A stretch of DNA of 34,025 nt from Lachnospiraceae bacterium (GTDB lineage: Bacteria; Bacillota; Clostridia; Lachnospirales; Lachnospiraceae), in NCBI GenBank assembly GCA_024403515.1, contig JAKSRS010000022.1:1-34025 (forward strand), read 5' to 3'. The position numbers were made by a program, and so were the translations under genes. The stretch's first letter is position 1. Each line of letters starts with the position of its first letter. Shown in pieces: positions 16,455 to 25,694 of the stretch. The notes below the pieces were generated by a model. It was not told the origin of the DNA. It made no database searches and saw only the letters and a list, made by a program, of their open reading frames with translations.

Positions 16455-17553
16455 TTTCTTTGTCCTCCTTTACGCTTTTTCTAAAGTTAACCTTGTATGT
16501 AATAAAGAACTCACATCCAATGATGAAGAAAAGGATAATACCTGTAAGAATATCTGAAAATGACTGGTTAAGTCCGAATGCTGTAGATATTTCACTGGCA
16601 CCTCTTCCTAGAAATACAATTAGAAGTGAAGTAAATACCATTGTTATGGGATTGAACTTTGCAAGCCATGAAACCATTACGGCTGTAAAGCCCTGTCCAC
16701 CGGAAATTGTTGTTGTGATTGTGTGGTTTATACCACCAACAAGTAAAAGTCCTGCAAGTCCGCATAAGGCACCTGAAAGAATCATGGTTCTCATAATAAC
16801 CTTCTTTACCTTCATACCTACGTAGCGAGCGGTTCTTTCACTTTCACCTACTACGGAAATTTCGTATCCATGCTTACTGTAGTTTAAGTAGATGTACATT
16901 CCGATAGTAACTAAGAGCGCAACAATTATGCTAAGAAGATATTTGTTTCCAACCTGAATCCAGCCAATATTTGTGTTGGCATTAATCATACCAACTGTAC
17001 CTGAACCCTTGGGTACTTCCCAAACGATAATGAAATATGCCACAAGCTGTGTTGCGATGTAGTTCATCATAAGGGTTGAAAGAGTTTCATTGGTGTTCCA
17101 TTTGGCCTTAAGTGCTGCAGGGATAAGGCCCCAGATTGCACCGGCACAAAGACTTGCTGCTATCATAATGACTATAACTAACCAGTTAGGAACTTTGTCA
17201 GCAAGTGTAATCATGCAGGCTGCCGAAGCAAGGGCTCCGATTAAGACCTGTCCTTCACCACCGATATTCCAAAAACGCATTTTAAATGCAGGAGTAAGGG
17301 CAAGTGAAATAATAAGCAAAATAGAAAGGTTCTGGAATGTAATCCAGGTCTTTCTGGGTGTTCCGAAGGCACCCTTAAAAATAGTTGCGTAAATTGAAAA
17401 AGGGTTATCGCCTGTAAGAAGCATTGTTACGATGGCACAAACAATAAGTGCAAGTAAAATCGCTACGGCTCTTACAATCCAGGCTCTTTTTGTGGAGAAG
17501 TTATCGCGCTTTACAATATGAAAAAGCGGTTCACGTACTTTGTCATTATTCAT
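16447..17553 (-). CDS. Nucleoside ABC transporter permease (NupP/YufP-like)
   Basis: A 368-residue inner-membrane permease with a short cytoplasmic N-terminus, one helix at about residues 25-47, and about eight more helices. The family region FKMRFWNIGGEGQVLIGALASA (near residue 90) is the counterpart of the NLGxEG motif, and the coupling segment VVGESERTARYVGMKVKKV contacts the ATPase. It is the partner of the other permease, as in NupP-NupQ. The ATG has a GGAGGAGAG site inside the end of the ATPase gene, and eight-base overlaps link it to both neighbours. Confidence 0.9.
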   Translation of the reverse strand: MNNDKVREPLFHIVKRDNFSTKRAWIVRAVAILLALIVCAIVTMLLTGDNPFSIYATIFKGAFGTPRKTWITFQNLSILLIISLALTPAFKMRFWNIGGEGQVLIGALASAACMITLADKVPNWLVIVIMIAASLCAGAIWGLIPAALKAKWNTNETLSTLMMNYIATQLVAYFIIVWEVPKGSGTVGMINANTNIGWIQVGNKYLLSIIVALLVTIGMYIYLNYSKHGYEISVVGESERTARYVGMKVKKVIMRTMILSGALCGLAGLLLVGGINHTITTTISGGQGFTAVMVSWLAKFNPITMVFTSLLIVFLGRGASEISTAFGLNQSFSDILTGIILFFIIGCEFFITYKVNFRKSVKEDKENV

Positions 17554-19075
17554 TGCTCTCTCCTCCTACCTTAGTCATTAACATACCAACCTGATTCTTG
17601 TCAGCCTTTCGCCCATCGACGATTCCGCTGACCTTTCCACCGCATAAAACCAGGATTTTATCAGAAATCTCAAGTAAAACATCCAAATCTTCACCAACAA
17701 AGATAACCGCAACGCCGGCTTTCTTTTGCTGATTAATAAGATCGTAAATTGTATATGAAGAGTTTATATCAAGTCCACGCACCGCATAAGCTGTAAGAAG
17801 TACCTTGGGTGCGGAAGCGATTTCGCGTCCTACTAAGACCTTTTGAACATTACCACCTGATAATCTTCTTACCGGAGTCGAGATGCTTGGAGTAACTACT
17901 TCAAGATCAGTTACTACGTCGTTTGCAAGCTTTTCAGGGGATTTGCGGTCTGCAAACATGCTTGAACCCTTTCTAAAGGAACGAAGCATCATATTGTCGG
18001 TAAGGTCCATGTTTCCAACAAGACCCATACCAAGTCTGTCTTCAGGAACAAAAGAAAGTGTAACTCCCATTTCCTGAATCTTTAAAGGATCTTTTCCAAG
18101 AAGCTCTTCCTTGTGCCCGTCGTCCGAAACATAAGATATGCTTCCTGCCTCGGCATCCTGAAGTCCTGCGATTGCTTCAAGAAGTTCCTTCTGTCCGCAA
18201 CCTGAAATTCCGGCAATACCAAGAATTTCACCACTATTGGCTGTAAAGGAAACATCATCAAGCTTTAAGATTCCTTCGCCATCTCGGATTGTAAGTCCTC
18301 TAACCGCAATTCGAGGCTTGGGATCTACAGGATCCGGTCTTTCAATATTAAGTGAAACGGAACGACCTACCATCATGTTGGTCATTTCCTGAGCGTTTGT
18401 ATCCTTTGTAAGCATATCGCCTACATATGTACCCTTACGAAGAACTGCAACTCTGTCTGAGAGGCTCTCAACTTCGTGCATCTTGTGGGTAATGATTACT
18501 ATAGCTTTACCGTCATTTTTCATATTACGTAAAACGGCGAAAAGCTTTTCAGTCTCCTGAGGTGTTAAAACCGCAGTAGGCTCGTCGAGGATGAGAATAT
18601 CTGCACCTCTGTACAAAACCTTAACGATTTCTACTGTCTGCTTCTGGGAAACTGACATATTATAAATCTTCTGATCAGGATCTACTTCAAAACCATACTT
18701 GTCGCAGATTTCTCTAATCTTTCCGGCAGCTTCTTTAAGATTTAATTTCCCGGGAAGTCCGAGTATTATGTTTTCTGTTGCGGTAAGGACATCTACAAGC
18801 TTAAAGTGCTGGTGTACCATACCGATTCCTAAAGAAAAAGCATCCTTAGGCGAACGTATAACTTCTTCCTTTCCGTTAATGAATATCTGTCCTTCATCGG
18901 GATAGTATATTCCTGAAAGCATATTCATAAGTGTTGTCTTTCCACTTCCGTTTTCACCTAAAAGTGAAAGAATCTCACCCTTATAAATGTCTAAATTAAC
19001 ATTTTCATTGGCAACAACTGAACCAAAGGTTTTCTTGATGTTTCTAAGAGAAACTGCTGCGATTCGATTTTCCAA
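17546..19075 (-). CDS. Nucleoside ABC transporter ATPase with two ATP-binding domains (NupO/YufO-like)
   Basis: A 509-residue fused double ATPase. The first domain has Walker A GENGSGKT (residues 40-47), Walker B ILILDE (160-165) followed by PTAVLTPQE, and the variant signature SVSQKQ. The second (from about 258) has a degenerate P-loop GISGCGQK and a full LSGGNVQK signature. One degenerate site is usual in this BMP and ribose-type family. The start is a TTG with AAGGAG seven bases upstream. A terminator separates it from the binding-protein gene, so part of the transcripts probably stop before reaching it. Confidence 0.92.
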   Translation of the reverse strand: MENRIAAVSLRNIKKTFGSVVANENVNLDIYKGEILSLLGENGSGKTTLMNMLSGIYYPDEGQIFINGKEEVIRSPKDAFSLGIGMVHQHFKLVDVLTATENIILGLPGKLNLKEAAGKIREICDKYGFEVDPDQKIYNMSVSQKQTVEIVKVLYRGADILILDEPTAVLTPQETEKLFAVLRNMKNDGKAIVIITHKMHEVESLSDRVAVLRKGTYVGDMLTKDTNAQEMTNMMVGRSVSLNIERPDPVDPKPRIAVRGLTIRDGEGILKLDDVSFTANSGEILGIAGISGCGQKELLEAIAGLQDAEAGSISYVSDDGHKEELLGKDPLKIQEMGVTLSFVPEDRLGMGLVGNMDLTDNMMLRSFRKGSSMFADRKSPEKLANDVVTDLEVVTPSISTPVRRLSGGNVQKVLVGREIASAPKVLLTAYAVRGLDINSSYTIYDLINQQKKAGVAVIFVGEDLDVLLEISDKILVLCGGKVSGIVDGRKADKNQVGMLMTKVGGESNE

Positions 19076-19119
19076 AGTAAATCTCCTTTTCTAAAGTCAC
19101 AAAAACTTCCTGATTCACT

Positions 19120-19160
19120 AAAAAAATAAAAAGGTGGCAAGGAGGAATTCCTCGCCACCC
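19120..19160 (-). terminator. Intra-operon terminator after the BMP lipoprotein gene
   Basis: On the minus strand GGTGGC pairs with GCCACC around a GAGGAATTCCTC core, with a small bulge, and TTTTTATTTTTTT follows. The strong stem and T-run 60 bases past the lipoprotein stop suggest partial termination that keeps the binding protein more abundant than the ATPase and permeases. Confidence 0.85.
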
Positions 19161-19218
19161 TTAGAAATTTTACCTAAATAAGGATAACTTATCAAGCATT
19201 TCTTGAATATTTACTTAA

Positions 19219-20442
19219 TTAGAAAGCTGTATCAAGAAGGTTGATTCCATCAATGTTAAGTGAGAAGTAAGGAGCTGAACGGAATGCAGCACCTGATTCA
19301 TCAAAGTAACCATCAACGATAACTTCGTGATCGCCTTCGTAAGCAGCGTCTGTATCAACGTCTGCCATGTATGATGTAAGGTTAGCACCTTCTACAGTAA
19401 ATGTAGAAACATCGAATACATGAAGTGAACCATCGTTAAGTTTAGCCTTAGCAGCTTCAATAGCTTCTGCAGTTCCTGCAGCTGCTACTGTACCAAGATC
19501 TGTAAGCTGTACAGAACCTGTAGCAATTGTACCTGTCCAGTCAGCAGGGATTTCCTTGCCTTCTTTTACAGAGTTGATAAGTAATTCAAAGTAGGGAGCC
19601 CAGTTGATCTTTGAAGATACGATGAATGTATTAGGAGCAACTGATGCTGTTGAACCATTGTAAGAAACGTTAGGAACACCTGCTGTTTCACAAGCTGTGG
19701 GAGCACCCATTGAGTCAGCATGCTGGCTGATAAGTACGCAACCACCTTCGATAAGCTTGTTAGCGCCTTCCTTTTCAGCTGTTTCATCGTACCATGAACC
19801 TGTAAATGTTACATCCATAGTAACTGAAGGACAAACTGAACGAGCGCCTAAGAAGAATGATGTGTAACCTGAAACAACTTCAGCGTATGTGAAAGCACCG
19901 ATGTAACCCATCTTAGCCTGGTCAGCTGTGATTGTACCAGCTTCGATCATTTCGTTTAACTTCATACCTGCTGCGATACCTGCAAGGTAACGACCTTCGT
20001 AGATAGAAGCGAATGCGTTGTGATAGTTCTTAAGGCCTTCTGTATGAGCCTTTGTACCTGTTGCATGTGCAAACTGAACATTTGCATTATCCTTAGCAGC
20101 CTGAATCATGTAATCTTCGTGACCGAATGAATCAGCGAATACGATGTTGCATCCGTCATCAACAAGTTCACTTGCTGCTTCGTAGCATTCCTGACCTTCA
20201 GGAATGTTTTTCTTGATTACGTATTCAACGCCAAGCTTTTCGCAAGCTTCCTTAGCAGCGTTGATGAAGTTTAAGTCATAAGTTGAGTTTTCATCATGAA
20301 GGCAGATGAATCCCATTTTTACCTTTACATCTGAAGATGCTTCAGCGTTAGCTTCTGTTGATGCAGCGGGAGCCTTATCACCACAAGCAACGAGAGAAAC
20401 AACCATAAGTAAAGATAACAATAAAGCTGTTAATTTTTTCAT
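19219..20442 (-). CDS. BMP family nucleoside-binding lipoprotein (NupN/BmpA-like)
   Basis: A 407-residue secreted lipoprotein. The signal peptide ends in the lipobox LVAC with C20 as the lipidated residue, followed by an Ala/Ser/Glu-rich linker. The mature part is a BMP-type binding domain: GFICLHDENSTYDLNF, the VFADSFGHEDYM segment, LAGIAAGM, KMGYIGAFTYAEVVSGY and VLISQHADSMG. It captures nucleosides outside the cell for the transporter encoded downstream. The start has an AGGAGAG site. The adjacent xpt gene favours a purine nucleoside such as guanosine, by inference. Confidence 0.92.
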   Translation of the reverse strand: MKKLTALLLSLLMVVSLVACGDKAPAASTEANAEASSDVKVKMGFICLHDENSTYDLNFINAAKEACEKLGVEYVIKKNIPEGQECYEAASELVDDGCNIVFADSFGHEDYMIQAAKDNANVQFAHATGTKAHTEGLKNYHNAFASIYEGRYLAGIAAGMKLNEMIEAGTITADQAKMGYIGAFTYAEVVSGYTSFFLGARSVCPSVTMDVTFTGSWYDETAEKEGANKLIEGGCVLISQHADSMGAPTACETAGVPNVSYNGSTASVAPNTFIVSSKINWAPYFELLINSVKEGKEIPADWTGTIATGSVQLTDLGTVAAAGTAEAIEAAKAKLNDGSLHVFDVSTFTVEGANLTSYMADVDTDAAYEGDHEVIVDGYFDESGAAFRSAPYFSLNIDGINLLDTAF

Positions 20443-20485
20443 TTTCTCTCTCCTATTGTGTGAAAAACATTTTTTACCAATAATG

Positions 20486-20514
20486 AGATTATCAAATGAT
20501 GTAAAATATTACAA
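20486..20514 (-). promoter_or_regulatory. Promoter of the nucleoside transporter genes
   Basis: On the minus strand TTGTAA (-35) and TAATCT (-10) are 17 bases apart, with TG one base ahead of the -10. It lies 44 bases upstream of the lipoprotein start. Read-through from xpt is also possible because no terminator is visible between the genes. Confidence 0.55.
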
Positions 20515-20578
20515 GATACCAAATTTACTATAAATTAGCCGATTCATCTTTCTTTTTTCATTTTTTTAACTAAAACAA

Positions 20579-21163
20579 CTACTGCTGTCTTAATTCAATT
20601 GTTCCTTTTTCGGCATCCATTCCGTCAACAATCGCAAGAGACTCAAGCTGGTAACCAAGATTTCTAATGATTCGTCCACCCTGCTGAAATCCCTTTTCAA
20701 TGGCGATTCCGATACCTTCAACACTTGCTCCTGCCTGAGCAGCTATCTGGATAAGACCCTGAAGGGCACATCCGTTAGCCAAAAAGTCATCTATAATAAG
20801 AACGTGATCGTCAGAAGATAAGAACTTTTTGGATACGATTACATGGTTGATGTTCTTGTGAGTAAAAGACTCAACCTCGGCTGTATACATTTCTCCATCA
20901 AGATTTATGCTTTTAGCCTTCTTGGCAAAAACTACAGGGCATCCGCCAAAGTGAAGGGCTGCAACTGATGCAATACCGATACCTGATGCTTCGATAGTTA
21001 AAATCTTGTTGATATTCTTTCCTTCAAATCTTCTGGCAAATTCAGCTCCCATTTCATCAAAAAGCTTAATATCCATCTGATGATTTAAAAAGCTGTCTAC
21101 CTTTAAAACATTACCCTCTTTAACAACACCATCTTTTAAAATACGTTCTTCGAGACAATTCAT
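20579..21163 (-). CDS. xpt: Xanthine phosphoribosyltransferase
   Basis: A 194-residue cytoplasmic enzyme that joins xanthine with PRPP to give XMP in purine salvage. The PRPP-binding motif is [17 protein letters not shown], the form characteristic of Xpt and PurR-like phosphoribosyltransferases. [18 protein letters not shown] and [28 protein letters not shown] segments match Xpt over its length, and the size equals the family norm. The next genes import nucleosides, which makes a salvage unit. In Bacillus xpt is controlled by a guanine riboswitch; the leader here (21164-21232) is too short and lacks the conserved core. The ATG has AGGAG about 12 bases upstream. Confidence 0.95.
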   Translation of the reverse strand: MNCLEERILKDGVVKEGNVLKVDSFLNHQMDIKLFDEMGAEFARRFEGKNINKILTIEASGIGIASVAALHFGGCPVVFAKKAKSINLDGEMYTAEVESFTHKNINHVIVSKKFLSSDDHVLIIDDFLANGCALQGLIQIAAQAGASVEGIGIAIEKGFQQGGRIIRNLGYQLESLAIVDGMDAEKGTIELRQQ

Positions 21164-21202
21164 TTATCTTGCTCTCCTCTTCATATTTATTAATCCAAAG
21201 AA

Positions 21203-21231
21203 ATAGTACCACTTCTTTTAAACTTTATCAC
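21203..21231 (-). promoter_or_regulatory. Candidate promoter of xpt
   Basis: On the minus strand GTGATA (-35) and TACTAT (-10) are 17 bases apart. This would give a leader of only about 30-35 bases before the xpt start. Confidence 0.5.
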
Positions 21232-21277
21232 GCATATTTTCCTTTTATGTCATGAAAGTTTCTTTTGATTATAACTA

Positions 21278-24200
21278 CTAAATCTGCTCCTCTTCCTGAC
21301 TTGCAACCTTATCAAGAAGTCCCACAACGCAGTCTAAAAGTTCATAGTAATCTGCTGCCTTAATTGATTCATTGATCTTATCAAGGTCTTCCTTGTCCAC
21401 GCTTCCGTAGTTTCCTGACTCTAACTCGCCAACGAGATTTTCCACATCTTCAAGTTCGAAATCTTCTACAGCAGACTTTATCTCACTAATCAGTTTATAA
21501 AGACTGGAGTGCTCTTTAGTGTCCTCCTCGCTTTCATCAAGTGCAAGAATAGGACTTACAAAGCTTTCATATAAGTCAAGGGTCTTAGTAAGATTTGCAT
21601 CTATGTATTCCCTGTCTTCATTCTTTCCTGCAATTTCAAGCCCGGCCATCATCTCACCCAGCTGTTCTAAACCAAGCATTCTTGATGAGCTTTTTACACC
21701 GTGAACATATACGGTAAAATCATACCAGTCGTTAAGGGCATAAAACTGTGATATCTTGGCAGATTTACTGTAGATTTCCTTACCAAACTCAACAAGGATT
21801 GACTTATAGGTATCCACGCTTCCGCTTACATATTTAAGACCGATTTCAGGATCAACTCCGGGAATTTCAAAGTCAATGACATTATCCCTGTCTTTATCGG
21901 TATAAATTTTTTCAAGAATCGCATCCGCAGGAATGAATTCTCTTATTATCTTTGCAAAGTCTTCCTTTCCTGCCGGCTTAAATAAAACTGCATTCATTCC
22001 GGCAGCAAAATACTTTTCCTTGGCCCCTGGAGCATCATTTGCAGTAAATGCTACTATGCAGGCATCTTTAACCTCCCTGTTTAAAGCACGTATCTGCTTT
22101 GTTGTGTCAATTCCGTTCATACCTTCCATCATGTAATCCATGAAGATGATATCAAACTTCTTTCCGGAGCGTAAAAGATCAATACACTCGTAACCGCTCG
22201 CAACGCTTTCAACCTTGATTTTGAAATTTTCAAGAATCTGGGTTGCAACACGTCTGTTTAGATATTCGTCATCTACTACAAGTGCTTTTATTGAAGGAGC
22301 AATAAAGTCTGTCGAATAGTTCTCATCAATGATTCCCTGCATCATACCCATTGCGCTGAAAATTCGCCTTAAAGTAAGTGTACTAAAGGGTTTTGTTATG
22401 ATGAGTGAGTCGTTCTTTTGCTCACCGGCCACAATTGCCTCATCGGCGTAGACCATAAAGCTTTCTTTAAAATATTCAGGATTGTATTTAGGCCTGAAAA
22501 TATCCTTAGGTCTTTCCGTAATTACCACGCTGATTCTGTTATCAGTTTCAAAAGAAGGATGGGCATTGTAAGAAAGGTATCCGTAATCTATGTCCAAAGA
22601 ATCCATCACAAGCGCAAGTTCGTCCCAGTATTCTTTGTTGTTACCAAGCAAAAGAACCTGCATCTTGCCCTTCATATTGAGCGTTTTAATTGTATTTTGA
22701 GATGACACCTTCTGAGGAACGGTAACGATCATTTCGTTCATTGTGTTGGACCTAAGTCCTACTATCAGCTGGCCTTTTAAAGACTCTAAAAGTCTTTTAG
22801 CCAAAAGAAAGCTTATGCCGGTATTATGAGCATTCTCAGCATATACCATACTGTCTCCGGTGGCACTTACACCTACGATGGGAGTAAACTGCTCAGCATG
22901 CTCTCCTGTATCAGAAATGATGAACTCGTATTCACACTCGCCTTTTTCGTTTATCCTGCTTGATACACTTAAATCAACGCCACCGCTTTCCGTATATCTT
23001 ATGGCGCTTGAAATTATGTTCATTAAAAGCTTATAAACGCTTGAATCATCACCGACTGCGTCAGTATATAAAAGCGGGTCAATTTTGGCCGAGAAAGAAA
23101 TGTGCTTTTTAGCCGCTCTTTTGGCACAATTTGTAATAACTGTATCTAACAAAACGCACATATTATAAGGGTTGTCTGTAGGTGCCAATACCTGCGTTTC
23201 TTCATTGAAGGCTTCAAGAAGGTAGTTAAAAGAGTCTGTCAGTCTGTCAACTGAAGACTGGATATTCTTGGCGTATTCCTGCAGTTTTTCAGGCTCGCTG
23301 CAGCCAAGCATCATCTCAGCCTCGCCAGAGATAGCGTTTATGGGAGTTCTAAGCTCATGAGCCATGTTGGTAAGGAGCTTTTCCTTGGCATCTCTTGAAA
23401 CACTGGCCTGCTTTTCAAGAAGAATATAGTCTGTAACATTGGTAATGAGCACCGAATATCCTACCAGTCTTCGACGGTTATAGATTCTGTCGGCGGAAAT
23501 CCTATAAGTGTTTCCCATCCTCTGAATCTCTGTTTCACGCATATCAATCGCTTCTTTGACCTTTTCCGAATAAGGTGACATACCTGCCAGGTTTGCAAGA
23601 TCAGGGAAGGCCTCAGTGGCAATTTCATTAAAATATATGATTCTGTAGCTTGTTGTAAGTACAATAAAACCTGCGCCAATATCATTTAATAAGGTATCTC
23701 TGGCAAGTGATTCATAGCTTACAAAGTGGTATTTTGCTGCCATGGCTGAATAAATAAGGGCCATTATACCTCTTAAAAGTGATGAAAAATCCGGATATCT
23801 GTCACCGGCTATTTCATAGAAGGCCAGAGAAAGCCCCTGGATAAGAACACCCAGTGCAAAATACATAAGCATTATGCTCTGTCCCTTGTCCTTTTGGGCT
23901 TTAACCTTAAAATACTCTCGTATTACAAGATACATTCCCCATGCACCGGCAAATGAAACTACTGCTACATGAAGATAGTAAAAAACATGCTTGTCCCCAA
24001 CTAAGATGGACATTCCATAATACTTATTAATCACTATGTCAGATAAAAAGAAATTTTCGCCTCTGAATCTAAAGGACTCGATGATACAGATAAACTGTAC
24101 AAAAGACCATATAGAAAGAACCGCGTTTGTCATTCGTGCCCTGAAGCTGCGGCCATAATAAAGGATAAATCCAAATCCAAAGACAGCACGACCGATTAGC

Positions 24201-24403
24201 TGAACTCTGTATCCTAGTACAATTTCAGCGACCTCGCTTGCCTGAACCATGGCAATGGAACCTGCAAAGTCTATACAAAGACCAAATACCAGGATTAGAA
24301 GTTCTCGGTTCTCCTTAAGTTCCAGGTGTTCGTAGAGTCTCCCAATCATTACAATCGTTGCAAGTAACATGAGAGATATTGAGATAATGTAAAGTAATTC
24401 CAT
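21278..24403 (-). CDS. Hybrid sensor histidine kinase with receiver and HPt domains
   Basis: A 1041-residue membrane phosphorelay protein. In order it has an N-terminal region of about seven helices (residues 1-225, like the 7TM input of some kinases), a PAS-like domain (about 235-325), HisKA with H349 in NMAHELRTPINA, and an ATPase domain with MNIISSAIRYT. A degenerate receiver-like region (about 580-690) is followed by a true receiver with D756 in IIFMDYMMEGMNG and K-P in VLFKPAGK, then an HPt domain with H901 in YVHGVKSSSRMLG and an acidic helical tail. The G1 box reads SDTGEHAEQ rather than DxGxG. The frame extends to 24469, but those codons overlap a terminator; the ATG at 24403 has GGGGG about seven bases upstream. 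No DNA-binding output is attached, so a separate regulator must receive the phosphoryl group. Confidence 0.9.
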   Translation of the reverse strand: MELLYIISISLMLLATIVMIGRLYEHLELKENRELLILVFGLCIDFAGSIAMVQASEVAEIVLGYRVQLIGRAVFGFGFILYYGRSFRARMTNAVLSIWSFVQFICIIESFRFRGENFFLSDIVINKYYGMSILVGDKHVFYYLHVAVVSFAGAWGMYLVIREYFKVKAQKDKGQSIMLMYFALGVLIQGLSLAFYEIAGDRYPDFSSLLRGIMALIYSAMAAKYHFVSYESLARDTLLNDIGAGFIVLTTSYRIIYFNEIATEAFPDLANLAGMSPYSEKVKEAIDMRETEIQRMGNTYRISADRIYNRRRLVGYSVLITNVTDYILLEKQASVSRDAKEKLLTNMAHELRTPINAISGEAEMMLGCSEPEKLQEYAKNIQSSVDRLTDSFNYLLEAFNEETQVLAPTDNPYNMCVLLDTVITNCAKRAAKKHISFSAKIDPLLYTDAVGDDSSVYKLLMNIISSAIRYTESGGVDLSVSSRINEKGECEYEFIISDTGEHAEQFTPIVGVSATGDSMVYAENAHNTGISFLLAKRLLESLKGQLIVGLRSNTMNEMIVTVPQKVSSQNTIKTLNMKGKMQVLLLGNNKEYWDELALVMDSLDIDYGYLSYNAHPSFETDNRISVVITERPKDIFRPKYNPEYFKESFMVYADEAIVAGEQKNDSLIITKPFSTLTLRRIFSAMGMMQGIIDENYSTDFIAPSIKALVVDDEYLNRRVATQILENFKIKVESVASGYECIDLLRSGKKFDIIFMDYMMEGMNGIDTTKQIRALNREVKDACIVAFTANDAPGAKEKYFAAGMNAVLFKPAGKEDFAKIIREFIPADAILEKIYTDKDRDNVIDFEIPGVDPEIGLKYVSGSVDTYKSILVEFGKEIYSKSAKISQFYALNDWYDFTVYVHGVKSSSRMLGLEQLGEMMAGLEIAGKNEDREYIDANLTKTLDLYESFVSPILALDESEEDTKEHSSLYKLISEIKSAVEDFELEDVENLVGELESGNYGSVDKEDLDKINESIKAADYYELLDCVVGLLDKVASQEEEQI

Positions 24404-24422
24404 ATTTTCCCCCGAAAATAAT

Positions 24423-24459
24423 AAAAAAGGATGCATAACCATTTTATGGTAATGCACCC
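24423..24459 (-). terminator. Rho-independent terminator after the PPIase lipoprotein gene
   Basis: On the minus strand 14-base arms (near 24446-24459 and 24429-24442) pair around a three-base loop with one mismatch and one wobble, and TTTTTTATTAT follows. It ends only about 20 bases before the kinase start, so kinase transcripts come from read-through or from a promoter inside the upstream gene. Confidence 0.85.
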
Positions 24460-24500
24460 TCTCTTTCAATAGATTTCACTCAAACTAATCAGGTAAATAC

Positions 24501-25616
24501 TTATTCTTTTTCTGTTTCTTCGGCTGTATTGCCTTCTTCTGCATCGGCTGAAGGTAAAACCTGTGTAGAGCCGCCTTCACCGGGCGCTACTACATTACAT
24601 GCTTCAAGAATGAAGTCATATACCTTCTGAGACATAAGGTAGTTTTTATAGTATTCATATCCGTATTCTTCAAAGAACTCTTCAATTGTATTAAAGCCTT
24701 CTGCTTCATCTACAAATTCCTGTCCTTTGGTCTTTACTTCATCATCTGAAACGCTGATGTTTTCAATGTTGGCAATTGCCTGGCAGATAAGTGTACGCTT
24801 TGCAAACTTTTCAGCCTGCTCATCAACTGAAGTTCCGTACTGCTTTAAAAGATCTTCAACTGATACTCCATACTGAGTTGCCATGACTTCATAGGATTTG
24901 ATGACAGCTTTCTTTTGCTCCTCTAAAAGTTCTTCAGGAACAGACTTAACTACTGTTGAAGCCTCGATCTGTGAAAGAGCTCCGGCAACTACTACTTCAC
25001 GGTATTCGTCGTCAATCATATCATTGATATTCTTTCTGACAAATGCTTTGTATTCCTCAATATTCTTAAAGTTAGGATTGCTAAGCTTTGCAACGTTTTC
25101 TTCAGAATATCCGGGAATAATCTGATGAATTGTACATTTAAAGACTGCTGCCGCACCTGATAAATCAGCATTTCTCTGGTAAGGATCGGGGAAAGTAACG
25201 TCGATATCTCTTACTTCACCAGCCTTAACACCTACTAATGAAGACTCAAAACCGGGAATAAATGTACCTGAACCAAGTTCAAGACTCTGACCCTGTGCTG
25301 TACCACCTTCAAAAACTTCTCCATCTACAGAACCTGAATAGTCAAGGATAAGTGTATCTCCAAGCTGTGCTTCATAACCTTCAGGTGCTGACCCTTGTGA
25401 AAACTGAGGGAACATGTATCTGTAGAAATATTCATAAGAAGCCTCGTCAAGTTCTGTCTTGGGTTCAGCCTCTACTGTAAGTCCCTTGTACTGTCCAAGT
25501 GTTGAAACATACTTGGAGGTATTAACTTTAGAAAGCTTAAAAGTTTTCTGTCCGCAACCTGCGAGCACTGATAAAGACAATGCGCAAACTGCAATTACTG
25601 ATAACATCTTTTTCAT
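24501..25616 (-). CDS. Lipoprotein FKBP-type peptidyl-prolyl isomerase, trigger factor-like
   Basis: A 371-residue exported lipoprotein. The signal peptide ends in the lipobox VLAGC with C21 lipidated. An FKBP-type isomerase domain follows (about residues 85-168: GDTLILDYSGSVDGEVFEGG, SGTFIPGFESSLVGVKAGE, and a VTFPDPY segment). A helical region of about 180 residues then resembles the trigger factor C-terminal chaperone arms. The ribosome-binding N-terminal domain of true trigger factor is missing and replaced by the signal peptide, so it should fold proteins outside the membrane. The tail is Glu-rich. The ATG has AAGGAG ten bases upstream. It lies 78 bases after cardiolipin synthase. A PrsA-like role is plausible, but the domains differ from PrsA parvulins. 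Confidence 0.88.
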   Translation of the reverse strand: MKKMLSVIAVCALSLSVLAGCGQKTFKLSKVNTSKYVSTLGQYKGLTVEAEPKTELDEASYEYFYRYMFPQFSQGSAPEGYEAQLGDTLILDYSGSVDGEVFEGGTAQGQSLELGSGTFIPGFESSLVGVKAGEVRDIDVTFPDPYQRNADLSGAAAVFKCTIHQIIPGYSEENVAKLSNPNFKNIEEYKAFVRKNINDMIDDEYREVVVAGALSQIEASTVVKSVPEELLEEQKKAVIKSYEVMATQYGVSVEDLLKQYGTSVDEQAEKFAKRTLICQAIANIENISVSDDEVKTKGQEFVDEAEGFNTIEEFFEEYGYEYYKNYLMSQKVYDFILEACNVVAPGEGGSTQVLPSADAEEGNTAEETEKE

Positions 25617-25694
25617 TTGTAACTATCTCCTTAAAAACACAATACCAAACTTATAACATACAATTGTGAAAAAATAAAGAATGAAGCCCATTAT

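Noticed and set aside
21164..21277. Guanine riboswitch upstream of xpt
   Set aside because: No conserved purine riboswitch core or terminator/antiterminator pair is visible, and the likely promoter leaves a leader of only about 30-35 bases.
24404..24469. Longer N-terminus of the hybrid kinase starting at 24469
   Set aside because: These codons fall on a rho-independent terminator, and the ATG at 24403 has a strong ribosome binding site and begins directly before the first helix.
24501..25616. Ordinary cytoplasmic trigger factor
   Set aside because: A lipoprotein signal peptide with VLAGC replaces the ribosome-binding domain.
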